Part shown: positions 33,721 to 45,797 of the stretch, one piece after another
Layout of the letters: each line of letters starts with the position of its first letter
Position numbering within the stretch: the first letter of the stretch is position 1
Translations under genes and position numbers: made by a program
The notes under the pieces: model-generated
Told to the model about the DNA's origin: nothing
What the model saw: the letters and a program-made list of their open reading frames with translations, nothing else
The model's database searches: none
NCBI GenBank assembly: GCA_019925095.2
Contig: CM034392.1
Location: forward strand, 7,576,887 to 7,640,886
Length of the DNA stretch: 64,000 nt
Direction: 5' to 3'
Origin: Dendrolimus kikuchii
Taxonomy: Eukaryota > Arthropoda > Insecta > Lepidoptera > Lasiocampidae

Positions 33721-34739
33721 GATATATAAAATTTTACAGCAGACCTAATTATTATTTAATATATTACTTATAGATCTTCGATTTTTAGTATATTCTTATT
33801 TTATCATTATTATCATGTACGGGCAGGCCTAAGGATCCGTAAGTTAGGATCTAAATTAATTTAGGTGTATGTCCACAATAAAAAAGTGAAAAGTTTAACT
33901 TCTGTTGCTTACAATGTTTTTCATAACAAGCTAGATATATATAATACATATTCAGGTTTACTGTTTAATTGAGGTATTTTATTGGGCATAAATTCTCCAA
34001 GTTTCAGTACGGTCGTTCCGTTACTTTACGAACGTTTTCCTTATTTTAGTACGAACATCGCAATAAATGAATAAATACCGGCAGACAAACACAGACTGTG
34101 TATTATTTCCAACGAAAGTAAGCTACGCTTGTTTTATGGGTGATATACAACGGGCTGCTTTGCGGTTGATTCCAGACATCCAAAACCAGAGGCAACAACG
34201 AAAAGTATGTTTACGACTAGCTCAGTAAGGTATTAATCTATAATACAACATAACTATAGAGGATTCAATGTAATGGAAATTTATAAAATATGTTTTAGAA
34301 GTTTTGTCTGTCGGTCTGTTAGAGCATCACGTGAAAAGTAATAAATGGATGGAAATGAAACTCGAAACAGAGCTAGCTTATATCCTGGGTCGACACTTGA
34401 AATATTTTTTATCCTAATAAATGCCTCCGTTTCCTTGGGATGACGAATATCGAGAAGAAAGTGACACTACACGGTTGTGTTTTTTTTTGGCACTGATTTT
34501 GCAATTCAACAATGTCATCATAATAATGAAATTTCTCTGAACCATGCTAGTCTACACTAATATTATAAAGAGGAAAGATTTGTATTTTTGTAGCAAGATA
34601 ACTCAAAAATTACTATACCGATTAAAAAATTATTTCATCATTACAATGCTATATTATCCCTGAATAATTAATACCTACAAGCTATATTTATTACTAGAAA
34701 AAAATAGGGATCCTTACTAAAAATTCAATAATGTAAAAT

Positions 34740-34905
34740 ACTTGGCGCTGATACCGGGTACTACGATTTTGATGAAAATATTTGTTTGAGTGGGTCCCGG
34801 GGTGGTTTCGATTCACAATTAAACCCGCTAGGTGGTACTGGAATCCGATTCTACACTTTTATTTTTTTCATGGCAGGACTACGTCTGCGAAGACCGCTAG
34901 TAATT
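34740..34905 (+). repeat. Single unit of the 13.9 kb repeat family with its end
   Basis: GAGTGGGTCCCGGGGTGGTT, GATTCACAATTAAACCCGCT and GGCAGGACTACGTCTGCGAA reproduce the final unit and end of 13150..14240 in the same orientation. Confidence 0.55.
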
Positions 34906-35245
34906 TATAAACTTAAAGAAATTATCCTTTTTGAAGTGGCGTACATCGGCGACCATGGTTGGATTGGAACTAAATGAATTCAGGGCAATTACCTTGTTAT
35001 AACGTTACCAATAAACTTATTTTTGTTCTGATATCAAACCGATTGAACAAATTTAATCTGTTTGGTTGAAAGTTCCAGAACCGACAGGTCATGACGATAT
35101 TTGATTACACTAAATGATTCAAGTCCATATTGGATGGATCAATATCAAATGGATCACTTTGGTTAATTCAACCAAAATGAAAGACAGAAATGAACAGTCT
35201 GATATCGGCTTTAGGTAAAAATATCTTAGTATTATATACTACATA

Positions 35246-35399
35246 TCGTCGGCGTCAGCGCAGGACCTTGTAACTACATTTTTGGTGATATTGTTTTTTT
35301 TTTTGTCAAAATTGTTCTGTCCATATTACATGTGTAATATTGACAAAATAAATAATCTCATCAAAAATATAGTTACAAGGTTCTATACTGATGCCGACA
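35246..35399. mobile_element. MITE-C copy 2, beside a splice donor
   Basis: TCGTCGGCGTCAGCGCAGGA, CCTTGTAACTACATTTTTGG on the left is inverted on the right as TATAGTTACAAGG...TGATGCCGACA, giving arms of about 45 bases. The centre holds a small palindrome, ATATTACATGTGTAATAT. On the minus strand the element starts about 33 bases inside the intron that follows the LDLa exon. Confidence 0.75.
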
Positions 35400-35432
35400 A
35401 CATGCATGTTTTTACTTAAAAAATATACTTAC

Positions 35433-35714
35433 GTGTACAATGTCTTGATTCGTCCGATGAGTCGCCACAGTCATTGGTTCCGTCACAAAATCTATTTATT
35501 GGTATACATCTTTTGTTCATACATTGATATTCTGATATACGACATCTTGTCTCATTTCCGTGTAAGACTGGGAGCAGTTCAGGTTCTGGTATATTAGACC
35601 CAGGTCTGTCTTTGAGGTAGACATTACTTTTGGGAGCATCCGTTACGACATCGCAGTCAGTCTGATTCACAAGGGTTATAAAAATTCCAATTCCTAAGGC
35701 GATGTTGGAGACAC
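35433..35714 (-). CDS. Internal exon: hydrophobic segment plus LDLa repeat
   Basis: The minus strand shows acceptor TTCATTGTTCCAG before 35714 (with TTATTAAC as a possible branch site) and donor CAC|GTAAGT after 35433. The exon is 282 nt, phase 1 at both ends, which is usual for exons carrying extracellular modules. It begins VSNIALGIGIFITLVNQ, a hydrophobic stretch that could be a signal anchor or end of a signal peptide. A spacer of about 35 residues follows, with glycosylation sequons NQT and NET. Then comes a complete LDL-receptor class A repeat: six cysteines spaced C-6-C-4-C-6-C-5-C-9-C, with IPINRFCDGTNDC and the calcium-binding acidic end GDSSDES. LDLa repeats bind lipoproteins or other ligands, or stabilise extracellular proteins, and need calcium. 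A single-repeat, possibly type II membrane protein is suggested. The rest of the gene lies beyond large introns and its name cannot be given. Confidence 0.9.
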
Positions 35715-35833
35715 CTGGAACAATGAAGACATTTTGTTAATAATATTTTTCTATACACATCGGTCGCTTTCTTTCTAGTAATATATATAAATTATATGAC
35801 ACTTTGTTTGCATGTTTTCATATAATTCTTGTT

Positions 35834-36940
<1,107 letters not shown>

Positions 36941-36943
36941 TTT

Positions 36944-37260
36944 ATCCGTGCAGGAACGGAGAAAGAATACAATTTCCTGCGGGCGGGCAGCCTGTCGTAA
37001 GAGGCGACAAAATAACCCACAGCCAGGTGGTAGATCATTTGCCCGACTGGATGGCTACCACCCCTGGTCTAGGGTATGACGACATAACAACCTTGAGTTG
37101 TGTTCCCGCATTAGTGACCAGGTTCCAGTCTCCCTTAAAAGAGCAGCAACGCACTTGTAGTACCTTTGGTGTTGCAAATATCCATAGGCGATGGTAACCG
37201 CTTTCCATCAAGTGGGCCGTCTGCCTGTCTGCTGAACTTCTGCAATAAAAAAATAAAAAA
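36944..37260 (+). mobile_element. SINE-A, long form, reference copy in sense
   Basis: This is the clearest full-length long copy in sense orientation. The head is ATCCGTGCAGGAACGGAGAA, then CAATTTCCTGCGGGCGGGC and GTCGTAAGAGGCGACAAAA. The hairpin-forming region follows (CCAGGTGGTAG ... CTACCACCCCTGG, 37022..37067), then ACCAGGTTCCAGTCTCCCTT (a weak B-box lookalike), GTTGCAAATATCCATAGGCG, CCGTCTGCCTGTCTGCTGAA and a tail CTGCAATAAAAAAATAAAAA. There is no coding capacity. The pol III promoter status is unclear. Confidence 0.85.
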
Positions 37261-37440
37261 ACTTTTCAACGGTTTTAAGCGCGGTAATAAATTACCGTAC
37301 TAATATGTACGTAAACGTAGTTTTAATAATGTTACAACCTAGGCCCCGACAATGACAAATTCCACGTACAAATCTGTAAAAGCACATTTTATTACAGTTG
37401 TATATTTAGTCAATATAATTGGGATTGATCATTAAAACAC

Positions 37441-39682
37441 GAAACTTGACTTTGACTTGACTTAACTTGAAAGAATAAAGTGTGAAAAATTGGAAGATGT
37501 TAGTGTAAGGAGTATGTATGCGCGCCTAGTCGAAGAAAGGCTTGCAAAAGCGGACTTCTCCGACTTAGATGTGGATAATGACTGGGATAGTATGAAGGAA
37601 AGTATAGTGGAAAGCGCAAAAGAAGCATGTGGATGCGCGAAGAGGCACATAACAACGAAAGGTGATGAATGGTGGGACGCGGATGTTAAATCCAGCGTAG
37701 CGAGAAAGAGAAAAGCCTGGCTGGATTATGTTGCTTCCTTGCAACAGAATGACAGTATGAAAGAGATGAAGAAAGAAATTTATCGCCTCTGCAAGAATGA
37801 AACCAAAGCTTTAGTGAAAGAGAAGCGTGAAAGAATAAAATTGAAAGAAGAAGAGAAGCTGACGGAGAACTTCGAGGCGAATACCAAACTCTTTTGGAGA
37901 GAGGTTAAGAAGTCTCGGGGTTGTTCGTCAGCTTCCAGAATGGAAAGAATAAAATCTAAAGCAGGGGACGTTCTTGCTAACCCACAAGAGGTATTAGCGC
38001 GATGGAGTGAATATTTTAGAGAAATGTATGATGATATCCCGGATGCTGGCACCACGACTGAGTCTGTGACCGACACCGAGGAGTCGGCATCCGAGATCAC
38101 TTTGGAAGAGATCGAATGGTCGATAAGAAGTCTGAAAAATGGAAAGGCAGTAGGAATCGATAGTGTGTCTGCTGAGATGATCAAATATGGTGGAACCTGC
38201 GTCCGGGACGCTTTCCTGTCCTTATGCAACTTGTGCTGGAGGACGGGAAAGGTTCCCAAGGACTGGAGGCGCGCTGTCATCGTGCCCTTGTATAAAGGCA
38301 AGGGGTCACGTATGGAGTGCGCCAGCTACAGGGCCATCAGTTTGATCAGCACAGCATCTAAAGTGTATGCGAAGATTATTGAAAAGAGAATGAGAGTTGT
38401 ATCCGATGGATTACTGTGGGATGCACAAGGTGGTTTCAGAAATGGAAGGGGATGTATGGATCAAGTTTTCTCTCTCCGCAATATCGTAGAGAAGCAGCTG
38501 GCTATGGGCCGGAAGGTTTTCTGCGGTTTTGTGGATCTAGAGAAAGCATTTGACAGGGTTGTGCGGAAGGACCTCTGGGACATATTGCCCGGATATGGGA
38601 TTAATGGCCAATTGATGCGTGCTGTGCAGTCCACTTACGAGGGCTGTATGGCATGCGTGCGAGTGGAAGGCAGCCTGTCGCCCTGGTTTGACGTCAATAT
38701 TGGCGTCCGCCAGGGCTGCGTGCTGTCGGCTTTGCTGTTCATCCTATATCTGGACGATTGTCTCCAGAGAATAAGATTGATGGATGTTGGGGTGCGGATG
38801 AGTGATCTAGTTGTAAGCACCTTGCTTTATGCGGATGATGCCGTGCTTTTAGCCGAATCGCCATCAGAACTGCAAACACTAGTCACAATGATGAAAGATG
38901 ACTGTCAGGCGAGAGGCTTACATTTGAATGCGAAGAAAACAAAGGTTATGGTGTTTGAAAGAGAAGAAACCAGAACGAATGCAAGGATAATGGTCGATGA
39001 TGTTATGCTGGAGCAAGTGAATGAGTTTGTATATCTTGGATGTGCTTTTAGCAGGGATGGAAGGTACACCGCTGATATAGAAAGAAGAGTGAATTTGGGG
39101 AATAGTTTAAATGGAGCGTTAGGTAAACTTCTAGGCGCTAAGAACCTCAGCCAGAAGGCCCAGCTCGCCGTACACAACGCGGTGCTGGTACCTACGCTCA
39201 CGTATGGAAGCGAGAGTTGGGTATGGAAGAAAGAGCATGAAAGTAGAGTAAACGCGGTCGAGATGCGAGCACTGCGCAAAATCTGCGGAGTGACGCTCGC
39301 GGACCGCGTTCGTAATACCGAAGTAAGAAAGAGAGTTGGTCTGAAAGAGAGTGTCGGGGTGAAGGTAAGGAAAGGAATGCTCCGGTGGTTCGGGCATGTG
39401 GAAAGAATGCATGATGAAAGAATGACTAAACAGATATACAATGCAAAAGTGGATGGATGCAGAAGTCGTGGAAGGCCACGACACACCTTCCATGATCAAA
39501 TTGATCGTGTACTAGCAGAAGGTGATGTCAGGAGCCTTAAGAACAGACGAGCTTGCATGACAAGAGTTATGAATGTCAAAGAGGCAAGTGAGGTGTGTAA
39601 GAATAAGCCTAAATGGCACTCTGTTGTTCGTGCCTACCCCGCAAGGGAACTGGCGTGAAGTTATGTATGTATGTATGTATGT
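37441..39682 (+). mobile_element. LINE-T, 5'-truncated non-LTR retrotransposon with 13-bp duplication
   Basis: The insertion is bounded by perfect direct repeats ATCATTAAAACAC (37428..37440 and 39683..39695). It ends with a TTATGTATGTATGTATGTAT tail instead of poly(A). The 2.24-kb copy begins in the linker between the expected endonuclease and the reverse transcriptase, so the 5' part is lost. The first bases after the duplication (GAAACTTGACTTTGACTTGA) look like filler or a low-complexity join. The intact reading frame and perfect duplication suggest a recent insertion. Four short relatives lie elsewhere in the window. Confidence 0.93.
37466..39658 (+). CDS. LINE-T reverse transcriptase ORF, N-terminally truncated
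   Basis: The frame is open from just after a TAA at 37463 to a TGA at 39656..39658, about 730 codons without a break; the first in-frame ATG is at about 37514. An acidic/lysine-rich linker (ending KLFWREVKKSRG) is followed by polymerase motifs. These are LKNGKAVGIDSVSAEMIKY near codon 214 (counting from 37490), WRRAVIVPLYKGKG, FVDLEKAFDRV near 346, GVRQGCVLSALLF near 405 and LLYADDAVLLA near 447, the YADD holding the catalytic aspartates. After the thumb come TYGSESWVWKKEHESR, MLRWFGHVERMHDERMTKQI and GRSRGRPRHTF-like basic sequence, a C-terminal region shared by many insect LINEs of the RTE/CR1 type; the exact clade needs a tree. The apurinic endonuclease expected upstream is missing, so the copy cannot move by itself. 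Confidence 0.93.
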   Translation, partial: LERIKCEKLEDVSVRSMYARLVEERLAKADFSDLDVDNDWDSMKESIVESAKEACGCAKRHITTKGDEWWDADVKSSVARKRKAWLDYVASLQQNDSMKEMKKEIYRLCKNETKALVKEKRERIKLKEEEKLTENFEANTKLFWREVKKSRGCSSASRMERIKSKAGDVLANPQEVLARWSEYFREMYDDIPDAGTTTESVTDTEESASEITLEEIEWSIRSLKNGKAVGIDSVSAEMIKYGGTCVRDAFLSLCNLCWRTGKVPKDWRRAVIVPLYKGKGSRMECASYRAISLISTASKVYAKIIEKRMRVVSDGLLWDAQGGFRNGRGCMDQVFSLRNIVEKQLAMGRKVFCGFVDLEKAFDRVVRKDLWDILPGYGINGQLMRAVQSTYEGCMACVRVEGSLSPWFDVNIGVRQGCVLSALLFILYLDDCLQRIRLMDVGVRMSDLVVSTLLYADDAVLLAESPSELQTLVTMMKDDCQARGLHLNAKKTKVMVFEREETRTNARIMVDDVMLEQVNEFVYLGCAFSRDGRYTADIERRVNLGNSLNGALGKLLGAKNLSQKAQLAVHNAVLVPTLTYGSESWVWKKEHESRVNAVEMRALRKICGVTLADRVRNTEVRKRVGLKESVGVKVRKGMLRWFGHVERMHDERMTKQIYNAKVDGCRSRGRPRHTFHDQIDRVLAEGDVRSLKNRRACMTRVMNVKEASEVCKNKPKWHSVVRAYPARELA

Positions 39683-39699
39683 ATCATTAAAACACCGAG

Positions 39700-41530
39700 T
39701 ACGCGATACAACTGATTTATTTTCAAAATACCTACATAAATAATATATTGATACACTACAATTACCTGTCGGTATTTGAACTAATTGTAATCCTTTTATG
39801 ATCGTCTTCCTTTGTTCACTTATTTATTGGCATACGTTTCTAGTTATTGTAGAGGACAGCCGATTGTTCTATTGTACTCGTTTACGGCCGCTTGCGGCTG
39901 CATCATTAGCCAGGTGTGCGGATTAGGATTACTAGGACATTGTGTGGACGTTGCCTTGCGGGCACATTCACATTTGTGAGGTTTAAAACGACGGGCTGAT
40001 TGAGAGAGGAGTCGGTTTAGCTACGACTACGATACGGGCGTAACGTGTGTACATTCGGAAATCTAATAGTGACGGACTTTGCGCGTTTTATTGAATTACG
40101 ACCTTCTGCATTATGTTTAGATTTGTTGTGTTCGGTTATATTTGTACCTGTGTTATACGTGTTTGTATAGTTCTAATAAACTCTATAATAATTCTAACGG
40201 CATTTTAATTAGAGTCCCGCTAACTCGTAACAATATGTATACTAGTCGCAAAAACTTAAGAAATACCAATATTATATTTATATATACCAATACCAACGAT
40301 AGCAATCTCTTATTCGGAAATAAATTCTTTGTCATAAGTTCTTTGGTGATGAACCTAAATTGAAATTATGCTTATTTATTTGTTATCAACTTGCTTAGAT
40401 TTGGGATTATTCAATCATCAGATAAAAGTTATTATCGAATAAATAATAACTTGGCTGAATGTAAAAGTCAAATAATTCTGTTTTATTCACATCACTAGGA
40501 TTTTAATTTGTTTATATTGTATTTTATCCTGTTAATAACTTTTATCCAATTATTTATAAGTCAACCCTAAGGATAATACAAAAACATTACAACCCAAACA
40601 TTTCACAAACATGTAAAATTTCAACAATTGTTCTGAGTTCTGTAGCAATTGTATTTTTGTTTTTTTTAGCGATACAGAAACATATTCACAACGCGGAAAA
40701 TATTACTATTGCTCTCATCTAAAATAACTAAACGAAAACCAACGATGCTTTATAAACACCATAATTCTATATAACCTCGTTCATTATGTACCTTACGAAC
40801 TATGAAAGTTCTTATTCCCCAGCGAATGTCGTCTGAATGGTTATTTCAGAACGGGAATGTCATCAATCTTACTTGGGTTTTGAATGACGCCTTTTTATGC
40901 TTCATCTTCCTATATTGAGTAGCGCTATTCAGATAAAATAAATTTTAAGCGACAAGCTACCCTTCCTTCTACGAATATAATATATAAGAAATTTGGTCAG
41001 TATTTCTTTCTTTCACGCTTTTACTATAATTTATTAACCAATCTGTCAAACTACATCCAAGTAGACTTAGTAGATTCTGAGTAAAAAATACCTGTCACAC
41101 ACAATGAGAGACGGAGAACCAAAAACATGAACATGACGAATACATAAGGGTTCCATTTTTTCCAAAATGTCTTCTACGAAACCACCTAGACGAGTCTGAG
41201 AAAAAAAACGACTAATGACTGGTTGTTGTATCTTACAATTAATTTCACTTATCTTACTTACCTTACCATCGATTGAATTTTATGTATGTTGTTGAATTTT
41301 ACATTACTTGTATAGATTATGTCGAATTTTACCCAATAATAAAGCAAACTAAGCGTTAGTAAGATATAGGAAAGCGCTATAAATAAGGAGATTTGACCAT
41401 GAATATGTCAAGGGTGGTGCAAAGCTCGGCGAAGGTAAGGCCTCCTAAGACTTATTAAAAAACTAGAGTTTTCCCCGCGTGTCAAACCCTAGACAGTAGT
41501 TTTAGTTTACTTACACAAAAATTTTATTCG
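39700..41530. other. Unassigned DNA
   Basis: 39880..40060 is somewhat GC-richer (TTTACGGCCGCTTGCGGCTG) but has no open frame or splice pair I can defend. Nothing else is recognised. Confidence 0.4.
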
Positions 41531-41559
41531 GTTTTTTACATATAATAATAACAAAGATA

Positions 41560-42080
41560 CTAAGTCCATAATAATATAATATTATACTCTACCCAAATGC
41601 CCAGCAAAACATAGAGGTGAGTCGAAGTCAACCTGATTTGAAGTAATATAGTGAATGACATGTTTTTTGTGACAACGTAGGTATTTGTTCGGAATTGAAA
41701 AAACGCGATTCCAGCGCCATCTATTTTGTTAATCCGTTTATTCCATAGAAATGACATTATTTACCGGGATAAAAGCATCCTATGTGTCAACTCGAGTTAT
41801 AAGCTAGCACTATGTCGAGTTTTATTCATATACGTTCAGTAATTTCCAAAAAGATGCGATCGCAGCGTGATCTTTTTTGTTATTTTCGTCTATCCCTCGA
41901 AAACGACGTTATTAATTTATAGGGATTAAAAGTATCCTAAGTTACGCTTCGGGATATAAGCTAGCTCTATGTCAAGTTTTATTTTAATCCGTTTAGTAGT
42001 TTTCACGTGATGGTCAAACGGACCGACAGATAGATAAAAAATCTAAAAATTATATTTTCGGAATCTGTTAGTCTGAATTA
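41560..42080 (+). repeat. Two tandem units of a LINE 3' repeat
   Basis: GGGATAAAAGCATCCTATGT with TATAAGCTAGCACTATGTCG is repeated as GGGATTAAAAGTATCCTAAG with TATAAGCTAGCTCTATGTCA, each ending in a 'CCGTTTAGTAGTTTTCACGT' type block. Related sequence is at 60170..60365. The pattern is the familiar lepidopteran 'AAGTAGCCTATGTT...ATCCGTTCAGTAGTTT' tail. Confidence 0.55.
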
Positions 42081-42137
42081 ACCCCTCTGATTTTTTTCAC
42101 ATTTTTAAACCCATTCTACTACAAACATTACATTACA

Positions 42138-42138
<1 letters not shown>

Positions 42139-42197
<59 letters not shown>
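42139..42197. repeat. (TA)n microsatellite with inverted flanks
   Basis: About 29 TA units between ACATTACAG and TTGTAATGT, so the whole block can fold back. A short GATA run follows at about 42215..42232. Confidence 0.9.
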
Positions 42198-42200
<3 letters not shown>

Positions 42201-42239
42201 AATGTATATATAATATAGATAGATAGATAGAAGATTGAA

Positions 42240-43785
42240 ATATATACAGTCGTCGGTAATTTTATGTTTTTCCAAAGGAGAAGTAGAATTTTCAGTGATC
42301 TACAACACAATGAGTCGACAGGTTTCTCTTGACAACAACGACGAGATGAGCGGAAAATTTTCGATTAATCACTACCAGCCCTTTGTTCGAATTGCAAAGT
42401 CATTTATAATTCAGCTGATCATGAATGACGTCATTCCCCATTCAGTAATGGTGACGATAACGCTGTATGAAATTTCTCTGTCAATATAATTGGCAATTTG
42501 GCAGATACGTTGCAATTGTGATAAATACTATAGTTGAAATTGAGATGCATGAATTAATATTAATTTGTAGGATTCCGTAGGCATTTTGGCAAAATTATAA
42601 CTCTTTCGTTATTTCCAATAAATCTGTATATATTATTATGTAGCGTCGAAATGAAACCATGATAATGTAAGACGAAATATTTCTGATTTAATCTGTAAAG
42701 GTTTTATTGAAAGCTGTAGCGCCGTTTTGTAGCGAATTTGAGATGAATCTTTATATTGGCACACAAACAAAAATCCCAAAAATTATAATTGTTAATTACG
42801 CATTCTATATCAATTTTCACTCAAATTTTGATAATTGGCGGTATAAACGGAAGATGGGAGTGAAACGAGATCTTGGTTGTACAGAGAAGAATATAATATT
42901 GTTTTAATTTTTACAATATTAATTTGATCTGTGTTTATAATTCAGTCAGTCAGTACACATATAAACAGTCAATTCTATATGTAATAGAAACCAGCCTGTG
43001 CTGAACTTAAAAGTCTTTAACAATTTTGAAATCAAATACAGACATGTCAATTTTATTAGGTTAGATAGATATAATGCAGTTCCTATCTCACTTCGATACG
43101 CCTTAACAGTCTATGTGATTCCAAAATTTATGTATAAAACAGAAGCAATGATGTGACGTATAAAATATCACAACCTCAGACGAACAAAATTGATAGGCTG
43201 AGCCACGAACACTCGCGAGTGAAACCTACTAAAGGTAGCCGATTTTGAAATAGAAAGCCGATCGCGTCACAGTGTGCAAGGAGAACTGAATGTGAAAAAA
43301 TTCAATTAATACGAATAATGGTGAAATAGTTTCCAGTGGATACGTTACTATACCCATACGAGCCTAAATCTCGTGTACTTCATAAATTTATGCACTCAAG
43401 TTTGTATAAAAAGCTTCACATTTGACCCGTTTATTAACGTAGGCTCCATCTATACTTTTATTAGCCTGAGAACATAACAAAAGTAGTTTCTTACGAACAT
43501 TACTAATTCTCGACATAAGAAAATGATATTGGAGGGAGTTCGCCAAAATAAACTACTGTATAACGCTGGTACTAACTGGCCACGGCTATTTCTAGGATTA
43601 CTTATGCAGGATTCTAAAAGTTAAAACAGACACGTGTCCATATTGCGAAAATTGGATACTGCGGTAAGAGAAAGAAGTAAAGAGCCAAGAAGGACAGCCC
43701 GGACAAATTTAGGTACCAAGAAAACCACCACTACAATGTTGGATATAATGCTAAAGAAGAAAGAAAATTGGGACAAAGTCAACAT
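42240..43785. other. Unassigned DNA
   Basis: No recognised repeat or exon. Plus-strand open frames at 42235 and 42707 have no domains and no splice pairs. Confidence 0.4.
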
Positions 43786-43789
43786 GATG

Positions 43790-44034
43790 TTTTTTATTTT
43801 ATTTTTTTTATCACAGGAGTTCAGCAGACAAGCAGACCGCCCACTTTTTGGAAAGCGGTTACCGTCGCCTATGGACATTTGCAACAGCAAAGTTGCTACA
43901 AATGCGCTGCTGCTCTCTTAAGGGAAACTGGAACCTGGTCACTAATGCCGGAACACAACTCACGGTTGTTATGGCGACATACTTTAGAACAGGGGTGGTA
44001 GCCATCCAGTCGGGCAAATGCCCTACCACCTGGC
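43790..44034 (-). mobile_element. SINE-A, short form
   Basis: From the T-rich tail (TTTTTTATTTTATTTTTTTT) to GCCCTACCACCTGGC at 44034. ATGATG before the tail and AATGATG immediately after GGC are a possible short target duplication. That supports GCCAGGTGGTA being the true 5' end of this copy and not an arbitrary loss. Confidence 0.8.
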
Positions 44035-44039
44035 AATGA

Positions 44040-44525
44040 TGATGACCGAAATCATGTCCAAAAAGGTTCGTGACGAAATAGAAAGAAAATATCCCTCTTT
44101 TCCCGCTGCAGTGTAGTAATGCCTAACGGTATAAGATTGCAGTGCGATGTTTAATAAAAAAAAGTTTCTTACGAACATCTACAAGATTATCGTCGTAATC
44201 CACATTAGTAAATTACCTATCAAATATTTCTTTATACACACTCCCATCAACATTCATATTCCATTCACATATCGTAATAAGTATGTCATATTTACTATAA
44301 GTCTATTTATGGACCCTCGTCAAGTCATATGATCCGATAAGTCATTTGGTTCGGTCGCTTTTCCCTTTAAGGAAACCTATTCATTTGGGACGGTATCTTA
44401 ATATTTCAATGCGATTTGTTATCTCGCCTAACTTGATAGACTGCTCTTAGCGAAGGTGTATGGGACATCTTTTTCAATTATATAATATCATGGTAAGTAA
44501 ATACACACTATATTATTTCCACATT
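44040..44525. other. Unassigned DNA
   Basis: No supported feature between the SINE and the LINE-like remnant. Confidence 0.4.
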
Positions 44526-44529
44526 ACGA

Positions 44530-44746
44530 AAAATATATAATAACTGAAATCGTGGAACCATGGGGGCCTGAGGCTCACAAACTTTATCGAGACATATCGA
44601 AACGCCTGGTAGACGTTTCACGTGACCAAAAGACTGGTCTTTACCTCGGACAACGCATTAGCGTTGCCATACAGCGAGGTAATGTAGCCAGTCTTTTGGG
44701 CACGTTTCCAACTGACAGCGGTCTGGCACTAGATTTTATACTTTAA
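44530..44746 (+). pseudogene. LINE-type protein C-terminal remnant
   Basis: Reads VEPWGPEAHKLYRDISKRLV, DVSRDQKTGLYLGQRISVAI, QRGNVASLLGTF and a stop at about 44744. The second half parallels the fragment at 6845..6962. No frame continues upstream beyond about 44530, so only the last 70 or so codons remain. These match the recurrent C-terminus of an insect mobile-element protein; the non-LTR assignment is moderately secure. Confidence 0.55.
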
Positions 44747-45184
44747 TTTTAATTTGTATATGTACTTTTATAATAACTTATAAGTGACACAATGCCATTT
44801 CTACGAACACCTAGATCTTTGAGTGGATATATTTGAGTAAGTTAATATAATATATATTTTTTTGTTCTTCTTTTATTGCATAAGCAAAAAATAATAAATA
44901 TATAATTTTTTATTACAAATAAAAGGTACAAAAAAGACAGTTGTCGAGAGAAAAGCAAACTGTGTAGTCAGATGGTTGCCAAAAGATGCGCGCTAGGATC
45001 AAACCTACGTTACAGTTAGCATTGGCAACCTCCAACTGCAAGAAATTACGTGTAGCTAAAGGCTAATTTGTTACATAAAAGAAAATTTTGAACCCTACAC
45101 TAGTAAAACTGTAAAATATTAGGATGCAGATGATATTATATTTATATTGAAGTATCTGCACAGTATAAAATGTGTAGAGGTATG

Positions 45185-45187
<3 letters not shown>

Positions 45188-45266
<79 letters not shown>

Positions 45267-45311
45267 TGTGTGTGTGTGTGCGTGTGTGCGCGCGCGCGTG
45301 TGTGTGTGTGT
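45188..45311. repeat. (TA)n to (TG)n/(CG)n compound microsatellite
   Basis: About 37 TA units turn into GTGTGTGTGTGTGCGTGTGT and a GCGCGCGCG core. Alternating purine-pyrimidine over more than 120 bases, including CG steps, could adopt Z-DNA. Confidence 0.95.
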
Positions 45312-45577
45312 TACGATCAATAACAAAGTGTGTGGTAGCAAGAGTAGAAACCGCCAATTTTATCAAACAAATACTAAGTATATATAAGTTAAAATAAAAA
45401 CTTGAATCAAAATTGCTCATTCGGTAATAAGCCTTTCCGTATTGTCATAATTAAGGGAGTACGCTTTCTTTGAAGGTGAAGCCACTTTACGACAAGTGTC
45501 TTTCCTTCGTCATTTTCCGAATGGGAACGGTTCTTTACCTCATACCTTTTAAGTGAATATATTTTTAAATGTCTGTT

Positions 45578-45797
45578 GATTTTATTGCACAGCAGACAGG
45601 CTGACGGCCCAACTGTGATAGAAAGCGGTTACCGTAGCGTATGGACATTAGCAACACAAGAGGTGCTGCCAAAGCGCTGCCGGCCTCGAAGAGGAAGCTG
45701 GAGCCTAGCCACTAATGCTGGAACACAACTCGGGCTTGTTATGGAGACATACCCTAAACGAGGGGTGGAAGCCATCTAGACGGGCAAATACCCTACA
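45578..45797 (-). mobile_element. SINE-A copy, left half of a head-to-head pair
   Basis: From TTTATTGCACAGCAGACAGG to ACGGGCAAATACCCTAC. It lacks the last bases of the 5' hairpin. It meets an oppositely oriented copy at 45798. Confidence 0.7.

Noticed and set aside
45142..45420. Open frames over the (TA)n/(TG)n arrays here and at 25.1, 35.8 and 42.1 kb
   Set aside because: Tyr-Ile and Thr-His dipeptide repeats are translations of microsatellites.
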